From positions 992,001 through 1,056,000 of the forward strand of contig NHZP01000003.1 in the NCBI GenBank assembly GCA_003313425.1: a stretch of DNA of 64,000 nt. The letters are read 5' to 3'. How positions within the stretch are numbered: position 1 is the first letter of the stretch; each line of letters opens with the position of its first letter. The stretch comes from Pseudopyrenochaeta lycopersici (lineage: Eukaryota; Ascomycota; Dothideomycetes; Pleosporales; Pseudopyrenochaetaceae). The notes beneath the pieces were generated by a model, which was not told where the DNA came from, made no database searches, and worked only from the letters and a program-made list of their open reading frames with translations. A program made the translations under genes and the position numbers. Positions 31,254-44,574 of this stretch are shown here, one piece after another.

Positions 31254-34200
31254 ATGTCGCTGCAGATTGCTGTAGCTCATACGGGCCAGCGCCTTGACGC
31301 TGATCCCGTTGTTTTCAGCTCTGTCGATGCGCTCAAACATTGGATCTCGAGAGCTACTGAGATTCCTCCCGAGTCGCAGATATTACTCACAACCCACGGC
31401 AAGCATGTTAAATTACAGGCATTACTGACAGAGGTATGAATATTCAACATCTCGCCCGAGACTATGCTAAAATTTGTGTTCTATAGAAAGAGATCTTCGT
31501 CTACAGTCGTGAGCTTTCAAACAATCCACAGGCAGCCATTTCATCCACACCTCTCCCAGACGCCTTCTCACCCGACGATCCCCCCAACACACTCTCTAAC
31601 AACACCGATCTACGAGCATGGCAAGCTCTCTTTCAAGCCCGTCGCGACTGGGCTTTCAGTCTTCTCGAAAAGTCGCACTCCATGTCCCGTGTAGCTTCGA
31701 AGCACTTTGCCGAGCAAGCCACTATAGAAAAGGGCACGCAGGTCGCCGTGGGAAATCATAACTCGCATATTCGAGGACTGGAGCAGAAGTATCAAGCAGC
31801 TCGAGAGTGGTTCGACGGGGTCGAGAAAGAGGCAGGAGACAACTTGCGGAGGCTGGATGCTGATTTCGCGCAGCTGGGCGCAATATCAGCGAAGATCGAG
31901 TTTTCTCGGTTTCTAGCAAAAGATTTGCGGTCTCCACAAGCTGCACAGAGCGCTCGAAAAGCTTCCCCCAATCGAGTTGCGTCGCTCCAAGAGTTCCTAG
32001 ATGTGGAATCCGTCAAAAAGGCTACAAGCACAAGCCAACGCGTGAGAGAGTCCTTTGGTAAGCGTATGGGTGGCATGAAGACACAGTTGGAGAAGATTGG
32101 GGCGGATTACAACGAACTACTGAGTGCGGTCGGTCAAAGCCAGAGTCGGTCACTCGTAGATGATTCTGAAGAACCCGTCCGGTTGTACAACGAGATCGAT
32201 GCGGTCGCAAAGAAGGTGGAATCCGATTTTGAGCATGTCATGGGACTCGAAGCAAGCTCCAAATCAGTCGCACAAGTGTCAAAGATGGCTCTACTACATA
32301 CACGGAATTTTCTCCCAGCTATAAATGAGTATAGCGTGGAAATGAGCGACCTTGTGCGCAGATCAGTCGAACAGAAGAACTCGGCAATCAGAAATGCAGT
32401 AGAGAGTATGCAAGGAATTGCCAATATCGAATCCGTTATTTCGAACCTCAATGCGGAGTTGGAGCAGATAAGCATACCACAAGAAGGTGTTGCTGCCTTC
32501 GAATTGATCTCTCTTGTGGGTCGATTGCCTTACATATACGGCACTTTGCTTGTCGAAGCTGTTCGGAGACGTGAATGGACGGAAAGGATTGAGAAGGATA
32601 CATCATCCCTGGCCGAAGAAATGGCCACATTCCAAGAGGAGGAAGAACGCCGACGCAAAAGATGGCTGAAACCAATAGCAGACGTCATCAATGTTGATGC
32701 CGTGCAAGGCGGCCTGCTCGGGTTTGAGATGAACGTGCTGCCTGAGAAAAACGTCTGGCCCACAGTTGTACGAGATGATCTCAAGGAATATCTGCAAATC
32801 CTACAGGGCCTGGATGGGCAGAATTCGGAAGCGGAGGCTCTCAGTCAAGCCATCAAGGACCTAGATCGACCAACGAAGCAGCAGATTAAACGTGCGAGGA
32901 ACTTCAAGATGGGCAGTGTGCACGAGCCAGCTTTTGGCAAAGGTTCGCAGCTTATGGTGCGAGGTGACGATGAGTTACGAGTGCTAAGAGAGGCCAACTC
33001 AAAGCTCGAAGACGAGCTTAAGGGTTCGAAGAGTCGAGTTCGAAGACTAGAAGACCTACTGCACCGTCAAAATCATGTTAGCAGACTTTCGATCGGAGGT
33101 GCGCCACCATCATTTGGTCTTCCAAGCCCGGGGGACCCGTCAACACCTACTATCGAAGCAGCTTCTCCGAAACCGTACGATGAACTTTCTCGACGCTCGT
33201 CGATCTCTTCACGACGCGTATCCATGAACCAAGGACAGGAGGACAAGCGCCGCGTCGTTCGACTTGAGCATGAGCTCGCAGCTGAGAAAGAGGCTCGCGC
33301 CAACCTGGAAAAGGTTGTTCAGGCTCGCAAAGACGAAGATGCGGAGCAACAACGTCGTTTTGAAGAGGCAATGTCGACCAAGAATAATATCATGGAGAAC
33401 ATGAAGGCTCAACAAAGAGAATTCGCAGATGAGCGTCGATCACTCGAAGACGAGATACAAGCGTACAAGAGCAAAATTGAGGAAGCTGAAGACGAGCTGG
33501 ATCGCGTTCTAGGAAGCAGAGACAATGAGCGAACTGGTGTTGACGCCAGAATACAAGAGCTGACTGTTGGGCTTGAGAAGGCACGCAAGGAAGCCACTGA
33601 GCAGAGCAGCGAAACTAGCAAGCAGATCATGGCTCTTCAAGCAGATATTGATAATCGAAGAGAGGCACAGACACAGCATTTTGAATCTCTTACTACAGTC
33701 TTCGGACACCTCTCTCCCGGCACGGATATTCCGAAGGATCACTCCAAACTGTCTGCGCAACTTGAAGACTTGGCTTTACGATCGTTCAATCATCAAAAAG
33801 AGCTCGAGCAGGCTATTGCAATTGCAAAGTCGGAGAATGAAAACCATCGTACGAGAGTTGAGGAGCAGGAGAAAGAGGCTAAATTGCAAGTGGCCAGATA
33901 TGAGAAAGAGGTTGCAAACATTAGCGAACAGCTCGACACAGAGAAGGCGAAGGTTGCATCGGTCAAGGCAGAGCTTGAAGAAGAGCGCAGTCACTTGCAC
34001 GACCTCCGCGCTAAGTTTGCCGAAGGCGAGACTGGCTCTGAAGCCCTCCGAAAGCGAGTCGAAGAAGAGGAAGCCAAGGTCGGGCGTCTGCAGGTCGAGT
34101 TGGCGGAGAAGAACTCCCATGCTAACAGCCTTGACGTCGAATTAATGCGTGTTGAAAAGAAACTCCTAAAGTACGAAGAGTTTGATTCTTCTCGAACTCA

Positions 34201-35724
34201 TCAGCGTATGCTTCGTGCAAAGGATCTCAGTCAACGTCTCTACACGCAACATGAACGGCTCATCCGCCTGCTTGAAGGGCTTGGCTTTGTTATTACACAC
34301 GAAGATGGCGAGATGGTCCTGCAACGAGCATCGAAGCTTGGCAACAGTACTGTCATGTCTGACACGAATGGTGGACTAAGTCGCAGTACGACAACAACTT
34401 CGCCGACTCCGCTCAAGCGCTATCTGGAAGACATTGGAGATCTCTCTTTCCTGCAATGGACCGAATCAGCAAGCCCTGAAGAAGAAGAGCAACGATACAA
34501 AGAGCTTACCGATAAGCTGGATTTATTCAACGTTGAGGTCTTCAGCGATGCGGTTGCGAAGCGCATGCGAGATATGGAGCACACCGCACGGAAGTGGCAG
34601 AAAGAAGCGCGCGCTTACCGGGACAAGTCTCATCGATTCCAAGCTGAAAGTCACGAGAAGATTGCATATCGCTCATTCAAGGAAGGCGACCTTGCACTTT
34701 TCTTACCCACAAGAAACAATGCACATCGACCATGGGCTGCTTTCAATGTAGGAGCACCGCATTTCTTTCTTCGTGAGCAAGACTCACATCGACTGCATGG
34801 GAAGGAGTGGCTCGTTGCGCGGATTTCCAAGGTCGAAGAGCGCGTTGTAGATCTAACTAAGACGCTTGACGGCGCACCACGGGCCTCAATCGATGGCCGT
34901 TCCATTGCATCGAGTAACGCCATGTCAATTGAGGATGATAATCCTTTCGAACTGTCAGACGGTCTGCGCTGGTACTTGCTCGATGCTACTGAGGAAAAGG
35001 CCATGGCTCCAGGTACACCTGGCATAAAGGGAGCAGTCACTGTGAAAAGCAGTCTTGAGACTGGATTAGGTCAAATGCAACTTGCAAAGAAGAAGTCTTC
35101 GTTGGACCCAGCGACACAACTGGGCAAGTCTCTTGATAGCCGTCGCAGTAGCGGCACAAGTAGGAAAAGTGTCCCTGCTATTGGCGGTCGTCCATCTGCA
35201 GAGGGCTTATCTCCCGGTGAAGATGCACCGAACTCGAACACAGCCACGAGAGGGGCGAGTCCGGTCGGCACTCATGGCCCAAGCCATCTTAGAGAGGCTG
35301 AGAACAGTGGGAATGGAACGAGCGTGGCGAGGCTTGTGGAGGATCAAAATGGAGATAATGTGCGCAAGGACTTGCTCTGGGGGCCTTAGGTTTGCGTAGA
35401 CTGTAAATCTAAGCTCCCCCACGTACGAGGATGGTGTTGCTGACAGCATGACAGGAGCATAGCCAGAAGTTGCCGGACCCAACCCGTCAGCGATCCCCGT
35501 CGAAGTCCTTCATGCCCGGTCCATCAAATCTTAGCAACAGTGGCATTCTCCGATCAGCGAACGTCTCGCCCAGTAAAGGCAGAGCGGGAAGCCAGAGCGA
35601 TTTACGGAATGCGAGCCCGACTGTTAGCCCTAAGAAGCCACTGCCAGGTGCAAGAAAAGGGAGTATATGGGATAGCTTCTTCCAGTACGATATCACTTAC
35701 CAGGGAGGGAAGCCTAAGAAATAG
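31254..35724 (+). CDS. ATG11: Autophagy scaffold protein Atg11
   Basis: Three exons (31254-31433, 31487-35359, 35455-35724) encode 1440 residues. The N-terminus (MSLQIAVAHTGQRLDADPVVF) has the ubiquitin-like fold region of Atg11. It is followed by the Atg17-like helical region with RRDWAFSLLEK, then long coiled coils at about residues 430-510 and 560-960. The conserved Atg11/FIP200 C-terminal claw lies at about 1115-1220 (FKEGDLALFLPTRN, AAFNVGAPHFFL, EWLVARISKVEERVV, LRWYLLD). The last exon is Ser/Pro-rich and ends near SIWDSFFQYDITYQGGKPKK. Atg11 organises selective autophagy at the phagophore assembly site by binding cargo receptors, Atg1 and Atg9. Intron 2 has donor gtgcgc; if retained, the frame stops nine codons later. 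Length is within the usual range for filamentous fungi. Confidence 0.92.
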
Positions 35725-38085
35725 GTTCATGCATTACAGGAAGTATCTTGTACACCTTCACGCGATTCTGTTCATGGATAGTGATCGGTGCTTATTATGT
35801 GGGTCCTGTCGCTATTGTACTGGGAATGGGTTCAAGCATGAAGCGAGAAATGCCGCGAAGCACCATTGATAACATGATATATGACATTGTACGTTCCGCA
35901 TATTGTATCATGTGTGACTGCCAATTCTTCACTCTATAGCCCCAAGCAGGGTCGTTGGTCCCTAGGCTTCCTTTGCGCCGATCTTTCACCACCCAGCACA
36001 CTGGAAATTAGCGCAGCACCTACGGTGGCGAAGCAAATACAAGCTCACAGTCTGACATGCAGTGAAGCTTATGTGTCGTTCCATTGCCTTGTGCAGTGCC
36101 AGAGCAATGCGGATGAAGATCCTGATCGTCGTTTTACACGTCAATCACGATGCATGCAGATCCCAAAGGGGTGCGATGGAGCAACAAGCGTAGACCGTGT
36201 GCTCGACTGTGCTTGAGTCTGCTGACGCCATGGGGCGATGATGATGAAGGTGTTTGAATGCGCTCATGCCTGGAAAGGGGTTTGATGTACACTGTAGCTT
36301 ACTCTGGACTTTACCCATGACAATCAGGGCCACCCCGAACAAAGTTTCCCTGACATGCTGGGGGCTGCGTGAACGTTCGACTGTGGATAATGTCCTGTCG
36401 CACCACCACCTCCGTTCAAATGAAGCCCATTGTTTCTCCACAACCTGGAGTTTACCTCCCGCAGAGTTGAAACCTTGCCGCACATCCTTTGCACGGCGTG
36501 TGGAGCTCCTTTCCCCCGCGCTTCGAAGTATCGAACCACCTTGCAGATAGTGGTAGTTACATGTGTGCGTCCTCGAAACATACCTAGTGCTCTAAGGCCT
36601 TTGTGTAAAGTGCTACGGTACACGTAGCCAATTCTACTCGGAACTTGCCCTTGCTCGAATCAAGCATTCGGCACAGACGCTTTGCGTGAGCTTGTTTGTG
36701 AGCTTTGCGTACCGTGGTGACGTGGATAGATGGAATGTGGTACCGCGTGTGTGGATTTTGATAAAGTGTAATGTATCACTATGTAACACAAACTCGCACA
36801 TTCATTACGCACGCAGGACCAAGCTTGTTGATCGTGGGGCTTGGAGTGCTTGTTGTGACCTCTTCTCCTTGCTTTTGTGGTGTGGAACTTTCCGACTGTC
36901 TGGAGCACGCAAGTATTGGTGGGAACAAAATGCTATGGTAGTGCCGAGACAATATCGAAATGGGGAATTAAGCTTCGATAGGATGCTTTGCTGCCTTGTC
37001 AAAGCTTGAGCACATCCGTGGAATTCGCCGTGTGCTCACGCAACATATTCGGAAACAGGGTTATTTTGCACTTTCGGAGACCGAGGTGAACAGATCGGCA
37101 CATGATGGCGAGATCGGCACGTGATGGTCGTCCTTCACCACGACCTCGGAAGAAGCGGGCAAGCGGTGAGGAACCGGGCGGGGCGGAACGCGAGGCGCAT
37201 AGCTTGGCAGTGTTAGCGGTCCTACTATGCCTCACCGTCTATGCGGATTCGCGGAATCCGGGATCAGCTATCAGCGGCTGATAAGGTCCACGTTCAATAT
37301 ACAGGCGGTTGAGTGGATGATCATCCCGTACAAATTTGAGAATGTGTTCGATTTGGACAAAGCTACATAGGACGTGCATACATGCGCGTACATAGACGCA
37401 CACCTTCACCAGTGCGAAGGGGTATACTCGAATCATGGACATCGTAGCAACAAGCATACAAACAACGCTTGTGCTTTTGACCAACAAGATACGTTTGTCG
37501 CAGCCCAACGCCAACGCCCGTGCCCCATACCAAGAAACCCTAATGATCCAAAACAGTAATGGAGGACATGGTCGCAGGTCGCCCATGCTTTTGAGACCTG
37601 AATTTTCCCTGTAATTTTCCAAAAGAACGCCGAGATAACGCCTGAGTGAGAAGCGCAGAGTTCACGATGAGTTGGGTATCGTTGCGCCAGTGCATTCGCG
37701 CTTGCTTGAATGCAAGAACAGAGTGGGTATCCGGAAGCTGAGAGTGGAATAGAAGTAAAATTGCACTAGGACCGTGTCGGAATATGAAACAGAGAATAGG
37801 AGTGGGGTTTTTAGATGTCGTAATCTGAGCAGGAGACGTCGAATGTCGTAGTAGATCGATTTGCGAGTGCATTGATTTTGCCTTTCCATGTCGGGCTGGG
37901 CGTGGTGTTGGTGTGGCTCGGCTACGGTCGCGGGGCCTTGGGTCAAACCAGCGGTCTAGGCCCGCGAGACTCGTAAGAAATGGCAATCACGAAGGCGGTC
38001 CACACCACGCGAGCTAGCGGAGTCGGGTAGGCTGTGTAGGGGCAAAAAATGACGTGGCCAGGAACATTCAATAGCGGCGTTTTGA
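35725..38085. other. Intergenic, 2.4 kb, no gene recognised
   Basis: Between the ATG11 end and the Cys-rich gene end (convergent). Many small frames exist, none with recognisable content. A 19-20 bp tandem repeat with a CACGTG word lies at 37092-37130. Confidence 0.5.
37092..37130. repeat. Tandem repeat of a 19-20 bp unit
   Basis: The unit agatcggcacRtgatggYg occurs twice in a row (37092-37110, 37111-37130) with a few differences; the second copy contains the palindrome CACGTG. Confidence 0.75.
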
Positions 38086-38676
38086 TCATCTGAACATGCC
38101 AGAGAAGCGCTTGGTCCTTCGTCGCACACGTGAGAACATGTCGACCTTGTAAGGCTCGGCAGACACGGAGGCATGTCGCAGGCTTGCGTGGTCGTTGCTG
38201 GAGGTATCGCTGGGGCTTGCGACGTTGCTCTCAACGTCGTCTTCTCGGACGGCTGGGTATGGCGAGTCGGCGGAGGGAAAGAAGTAGGCATCCAATCGAG
38301 AATTCATCGCGCGGTTCTTCTCCGATGCAGCTGTGACTAGACTGCTCTTGCTGCCTACGCTTGTAGCGCTGTCGGACCTGGTGATGCTGTCGAGGCGGAT
38401 ATCACGGCGGGCTGCATTCAATGAGGTCGAATGTGCACGCGCTAGGCCTGATAGTGATCCGACTGCTGGAGCTGGACCGTCGCCAATGAGCTTGTATTCA
38501 AACTCAGAGACGTGGCCATGGCAGTAGGGGCAATAGTCGCACTTGACTTCCCATCCTGAGATGCCCAGTTTCTTTCCGCATGTAGAGAGGTTGCTCGAAG
38601 GGCTGCAAGGGCGGACGAGGTGGTACCAGCGATGCTGGCACGCGAGCACTGTAACGCAGAGCTCGGCGACACACAT
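38086..38676 (-). CDS. Small Cys/His-rich protein, unrecognised
   Basis: A single-exon frame of 196 residues from an ATG at 38676. The first 55 residues hold Cys/His pairs in the pattern CVAELCVTVLACQHRWYH, C(S/T)...CGKK and CDYCPYCHGH, suggesting a small zinc-binding fold of RING or similar type, although the spacing fits no family I can name. The rest is Ser-rich and probably disordered, with AVREDDVESNVASPSD and a basic end (VRRRTKRFSGMFR) that could be a nuclear or membrane-binding signal. Codon use looks normal and the frame is long for chance, so I believe it is a gene. It is probably a conserved ascomycete hypothetical protein. Confidence 0.55.
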   Translation of the reverse strand: MCVAELCVTVLACQHRWYHLVRPCSPSSNLSTCGKKLGISGWEVKCDYCPYCHGHVSEFEYKLIGDGPAPAVGSLSGLARAHSTSLNAARRDIRLDSITRSDSATSVGSKSSLVTAASEKNRAMNSRLDAYFFPSADSPYPAVREDDVESNVASPSDTSSNDHASLRHASVSAEPYKVDMFSRVRRRTKRFSGMFR

Positions 38677-41600
38677 TGTTGCGTTGTCTTCAGGTAAAGA
38701 CGAATTCAGGTAATGTCGAGATAGACACGCTTGCGGGGTGTTCTGCCTTCGCGCAGAGTTTTATATAGTAGTGACGTCGTGGTGGATGTCGTCGAGTTGA
38801 TGAGTCGGATCTGCAGGATGCTGTCACAAGCCAAAGCTGCGGGTGGCAATCTGGGGTAGCCGCTAGCTGCCACTTTGGAGCTAACGGGGCGGTAGTAGTA
38901 GAGTGCCGGCGGAGATGAGGATAGATTGTCGGGACGATTTATTTCCAAACAGACGGCAGGTCGGATGTTATAAGGATAACGTGGCGATGATAGGGGTAGG
39001 GGTTGTGGTAATGCGGATATACCCAGGTGGTACTGCTCATAGGCTGGGAATGGACGATCTCCCTTACCTCAGGGTGAGCGGGGAATGATGCAGCGCAGCG
39101 GACCTCAGAGCGGGAGGGCGTAATTTTGAGGACGAGCTCGGCCAAGCAGTACGTTTGCTAAGCGGGAACGAATGCGGAAGCCGATGGAAGGGCGGCGATT
39201 GGAGGTCGGTGTTGGCGGCTTGGTGAAGGTGGGCTTACCAAAGCGAGACAGCGATGAACAAGGCAGCAGTATATTGAGGCCACACTGAACTACTGCTGAC
39301 GACGGCAGTATGGGCTGTGGAATGCTGCAAGGTGATGGTGAGGTCAGCCTTATCTACCTGGCACTTGCAGGTCCGTGGGTGTGTGAATCGTGTGACGAGG
39401 AGTCGTGAGCTGGACTATTGGGGGGACACAGCAGCCCATCCTTATTTAACACAACCACTGTGCTGGGCAGCGGAGGGGCTAGGTCTCGACATGGGGAGCA
39501 GGTTTAGCGTAGGTGGAGAGATTGGGTGCAGCGGCCAACGTCCTTGAACTTGCCCAGGATTGACTACCTTGGTGTTTCCGAACCCAGCCTAGGTCTACAC
39601 TCCTTCCATCAACTTGCCCGTCGCGGCGCCGGGACGAAGCACGCGAAGTTTACGCTAACGGCGCACAAAAAGTTGGTCACCAAGCCCCTGAGCAGATCCG
39701 TGCCAGAGCACTGGAATTCGGTGGTTTTCTGGCGGACAAACTGAAGACAAAGCGTCCACGTCTCACCGCTCTCAAGCATGAGAGTGCTCCGTCCGCTGCT
39801 GGGTGCCCGTTGGGAAGGTCACTGTCGAACAGCATGACGAACGTGGGCACCTTATTGGCACAGGGTGGCTTGTATCAGGCGACGCCGCATCGTGTGCTTT
39901 TTTACGGCGCCCCTGTGCAACAATCAAAAATCATTCCTGACACGACGACGCTCTGACACTGTGAGAGTAATCAGCGTCGTCGTGACCAGGGGTTGCTATT
40001 TTGCCAAAAGAGGATTCGACCACGGCGACTGAGGACGGAGATCATCACCGCGACACACGAGGCTTTCGGGCCATCACCCGCGTACTGGCAATCTGTGCCG
40101 TAGATGCGCTTGCATCGTGGAATGTAAGCCTACTACATGTATTTACAACCTGTCTGGTGTCGGCCGCTGTGGAGGATCCCGTCCACCACAACTACAAGGG
40201 CTTTTGCTTTTCCCTCTATCTGCATGATGAAATACAATGTGGTCAATGGCGCTGCAGATGCCAATCTTGGTAGCGAGCGGCAGGACTAGCACTCCAGGTC
40301 AAGAGCCTGCGGATGGGAGTGTGCTGGTCACTGACTTGCCAGGAATAGCCGGGAGCATTTTCGGATGGAGCCATGCCTCGTGGCCTCAACGCCCCTCCAC
40401 CTCTCATTGCTCCATCATGAGACCACGGCTACGGTAATGGCTCCCAGGCGACCCCATCATGATTCGTCTGAGTCAAAACACTTTTAAGATTCACCAGAGA
40501 AATATTGTTTCCCGCGTTGAAGCCCAACCAGCCGTTGAAGAAGCAACAATCCCGAAAAACACGGCACTTGTCTACCCACACGGTGACACGGACGTCAACC
40601 AGGGCGCTTTCGCCAGGGTGCGCCCTCCTGTGTGTTTCGCTCGGCGCTTGTTTGAGAGGGATACACATGCGGCTACGTATGCATCTCTCCAGTCAGACCT
40701 GCCCGATCACAGGCTACAGCAGGACCCTTGCAGAAAGTGAGCCACCGATAGTGCTGCACATCAGATAGCTCCCCGTTTTGAGCAGGATACCCGTTACACA
40801 GACCGGCAACCAGTCCACTACCCGTCAACACACGTCCGTCATTTATCATGCGACTCACGGGTCTTTCCAATTTTAATCATTTGATTTACCATCGGGCATG
40901 ATCAAGAACGCACGATGAAAAGGAGAGCACAGGCACGCTGATTGCTCGTGAGACTCGTGGCAGGATTACCCTAGTCGGCCCACCAGCACAGCCTCGACGC
41001 CACCATGCACCAGCTCGCCTCGCAACGCCCACTTATTCGTTCCGCTCACTGGCCAAGAAAATCTTAGACTTGGCGACCGTACCCAAAGCTCTTGGCGGAG
41101 CTTGCTGAACAATAGTGACCCCGCTCCATCCGTGACCAACACCACCAATGTTGCCACCTTTGTGCGCGCGGTGCCATACGAAACCCGAATAGCAAGCCGC
41201 CAGCCGCCATAAACTACCCACCGGGCGCTAAAGACAAGGAGTCAGCCAAGGACTCTACTCGTGGGAAATATCTCTTGACTTGTTGTGAATGCAGCTTTGG
41301 TAGACTTGCCCAGAGTCAGTGTAACGGTTCCAAGGACTGGCAAGAATATCATGGATCCAATGCTGTGGTAGCGACCCTACTACAAGCTCAGCTCTCTTCC
41401 AACGTTGCCGGCGATCCTGTTGCTACCGGTCCCAGAGCACAACGTACTGGAGCCAGCAAAGCTAAACCTTGTCACGCGACATTCCGAGCATGACTCTGGA
41501 GTGTACCGGCGGCGAACAATAACATTGACTGCCCCCCCAGATGATCAACTAGCTCAAGATACTTTCATCTTGCATCCCGGACAGTCGGAAATCCTTCATG

Positions 41601-43189
41601 CATGTCAAGTGTGAATAAGACTGACCCATCAGGATTGTCTGAAGCTTGGCTTCGTTCGCTGGCATTATGTAAGAGCTGGGATTTAATCTGATTGGACTTA
41701 TAAGGCAAGCCACATGTCTTAGTTATTTTGCCTTTTGATACCGGAGTGAAGTATGCCGCCTTGTCCCAGCACGGGAGGGCACATCAGCCTGTTGCTCAAC
41801 TACCGCAGTAGCCGGCTATAGACCCACTACCAAGGAATAGTTAGAGTTTGCAAAGGACCGACGAATATGCGAGTATGGAGCTCGGATCGACATCTTACGT
41901 CGTAGTTTGCCGTAGCTAGTCGCAAGCGGATGAGATGTGAAGTATCGAGATCTCATTAGCTTCATGTTCTACGTCAAGTTCGCTTTGCTGAGCTTTCGGG
42001 GGTTTCAGAATACCTATAGCATTTACACGACAAACATTCGATTGTGTGTCTGGCCTCTAATGCAAACCCTTGCTTACGCCCTCTCCTTCCAACAATGAGC
42101 AAGTTCGCGGAATGTGAAACCACTTGGCTTGGACTTGGCGCCTGCCTTCCGCCTACGGCCTTTACACAGCTCTCTGCACTTTCGCTTGTTTATTCATATC
42201 GACTCGGCGACAATTGCGGGGTGGAAACGCTTGGAAAGCCACCAACCCTTTGATGGACCGCTGCGCTGGTACCCAATGCTGGTTGCATTGCTGTACCAAG
42301 GACGCGGTGGCTAGTCTATTACCCTAGTGCCATGGATTGATTTATGTCAATCTTAACAATTCTAGACGATAGTGGGAAACCATCGCTTGACGAGCGGTAG
42401 TACGTACGATACCATTTATGGCACATCTACTATGTCATGTACTTTTGACTAATATGTACGACTCCATCTGGTCAGACTCATTACCGTGTATGCTCTTTGC
42501 GAGAGTAAGATCGGCGCGGCCGAGACATTTAGCAACCTTTGAGTCTGGTCTCAGAGCTCAGCGACATTGTGTGACATCCATGCACAGCCCCTGCATCCAC
42601 TTAGATATACATTCTCGCTAAATCCATCATCAGAGAGCGTGCTATGAACAGGGGCTTTACGAAATTCTAAGAATACCCTGGCGCCGTCGACAGTCGCTCT
42701 AGTATCAAAATTACGATCCTTGTCGTGTCTCGTGGGATATGTATTGTGACGCAGTGACTAAAAGGTTTCGGTGAGCTGGATCGTCACACTCGGTCTTCTT
42801 GCACATGATCTCAGAGCAATCGGGCACTTCCGGAATGCTTTCCAGGGTATATGTCTGTTTAGCTATTTTCAATGGACACGGAAATATTGACCGGATGACG
42901 ACAAGAAAATCTTTCCCCACCCAGCTATGGGATGATGCGAATGTGTCGTCGCCCAGGCACGAAAATAACTCAATAAACTGGTACGATTATCGGCCTTGTT
43001 TATCTTGGATGCTTGGTATTTCTATCATTCTCCAATCGCACAGGAGAGACATTGGCCTGCTTCCGCACACTTCCACGTAGCATCATGTTTTACTCGAATG
43101 GTACTTCATTGTTTCTTCAGGGGGTATATGCGCCGCTCAATGTTCTTCTCAACGGCAGCATCTATCATTTTAGTCTGCCACCGTAATCA
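38677..43189. other. Gene-poor interval, 4.5 kb
   Basis: The longest stretch in the window without a recognisable gene. Frames are short (mostly under 95 codons) and without family content on both strands. I see no transposase or reverse-transcriptase motif and no long terminal repeats. The clearest structure is a 12-bp perfect inverted repeat at 39941-39984. It may contain long regulatory sequence, eroded repeats or lineage-specific short genes. Confidence 0.55.
39941..39984. repeat. Perfect 12-bp inverted repeat with 20-nt spacer
   Basis: Arms cacgacgacgct (39941-39952) and agcgtcgtcgtg (39973-39984) are exact reverse complements; the 20-nt spacer can itself form a short ctct/agag stem. 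This could form a stable hairpin. It is far from any recognised gene. Confidence 0.85.
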
Positions 43190-44574
43190 CTACCATAGGC
43201 CCTTGATCTGTGAAAGACGCTGCGTGGGTTCAAACACCTCATTGCTGTCTGCTGTATCTGTCCGTGACATACTCCCACTATCACGGAAAGTTGGGAAGAC
43301 GGACGCATCTTGATTAGCACTCGCATCCCAACCGAGTGTTTCTTCCTTCTCATAGTCCATTGGTGCCCAAGCCGACTCTTCCTCCTCTTCTCTCCGCCTC
43401 ACTTCGTCGTCGTCGGGAATGAAAAGGCTATCAGAATCCTGTTGTGCTGTCTGAGTCGGCGGCGCTGACGAGTTCTGACGAGATCCAGGGTTCCGTAGTC
43501 GGCCGGCGCGGTCACGTCGTGATGCTGGTTCAATGGGTGGAGGCATATCGGCCCGCATGCTTCGAGAATCTGTACGCTCTGTGGTATTCGACGGTGCACG
43601 AGAGGGTTGTCTGCTGTTGTGTGCTTGAGGTGCTGGAGTCGGTGTCGGCGGAGCGGCGTTGAAATCACCAGATGTCATCAGCGTGAATTCGCAGAGCAAA
43701 CCATCGTATCCGTAGCTAAATTGTAGCGGCCTCGTTGGCTGAGAATAGTACGCTTTCAGACTCGTCTTCAGTGTGTCTGCGTGTATAACGATAGCCTTGA
43801 AGTCCTTCACACTGATAATGATGTGTAGACCTGCTTGTACGCTAAAGTCGTCAAAATCAGATGTGTTTACAGCTACTGCCGTGACCAATGGATGCTTCAG
43901 GATCTCCTTTCCATTCGATATCTTTTCCGTATAACTTTTGAACACGCAGCGTCCGTCTTCACCTGCATAGATGTCGAGCATTTCTGTCTTGGTGCCAAAG
44001 TACTCAATGTACTCTTTGACAGCACCAGAATGCATACTCCACCTGTTCTTGGCTACAGAGCGATCGAATAATGCGTGCATAACGTCGACCGCCTCGTAAG
44101 TCAGCTTGTACGTCTTGATGACGCCCTGGTTGCAGACCATTTTCACAATAAATCTGCATTGTGTCTCATTTTCCCTCTCTTGAACGCTGACCTCACAGCG
44201 GTCGATGGCACCATCTCGTGATGATGGATCATACAGCCGCCCTTTGAAGACGGACAGCAATGCCTTGGTGTACATACTACATGTGAAGCGGCCATCAGGT
44301 CCGCCATGGCTGGGGACACATTCATAGCTGGTAAAGAACTGCTTGCCATCGAGAGTGACGGCTGCGTATGCGGATTTAGAAGAGTTGAGAGCCGTAAACG
44401 TGAACTGAGACGAGACATATGAGAAAATGGGAGTGACTTGGAGGGAGAACGATAACCTACTCTTTCTCGACGCGCTTCAATTGCTACAGTATCGCTAAAC
44501 TTGCCAAGACATACGAGCAGGTCGTGTATCTTAGATGCAGCTTCAGGCTTAAGTGTGAAGTTGAGGACAACCAT
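43190..44574 (-). CDS. RAD9: DNA damage checkpoint clamp subunit Rad9
   Basis: Two exons (44461-44574, 43190-44404) encode 442 residues, with a 56-nt phase-0 intron. The N-terminal ~270 residues are the PCNA-like Rad9 domain: MVVLNFTLKPEAASKIHDLL, FTALNSSKSAYA, FTSYECVP, RFTCSMYTKALLSVFKG, and FSYGYDGLLCEFTLMTSGDF at its end. Rad9 joins Rad1 and Hus1 in the 9-1-1 clamp loaded at damaged DNA to activate ATR-type signalling. Residues ~275-442 form a disordered tail rich in Ser, Pro and acidic residues with TQ/SQ sites (PTQRLSQIKGLW at the very end) that could be checkpoint-kinase targets. The ATG is 170 bp from that of the divergent F-box gene; the shared promoter contains a CGCG-containing inverted repeat. 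Confidence 0.9.
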
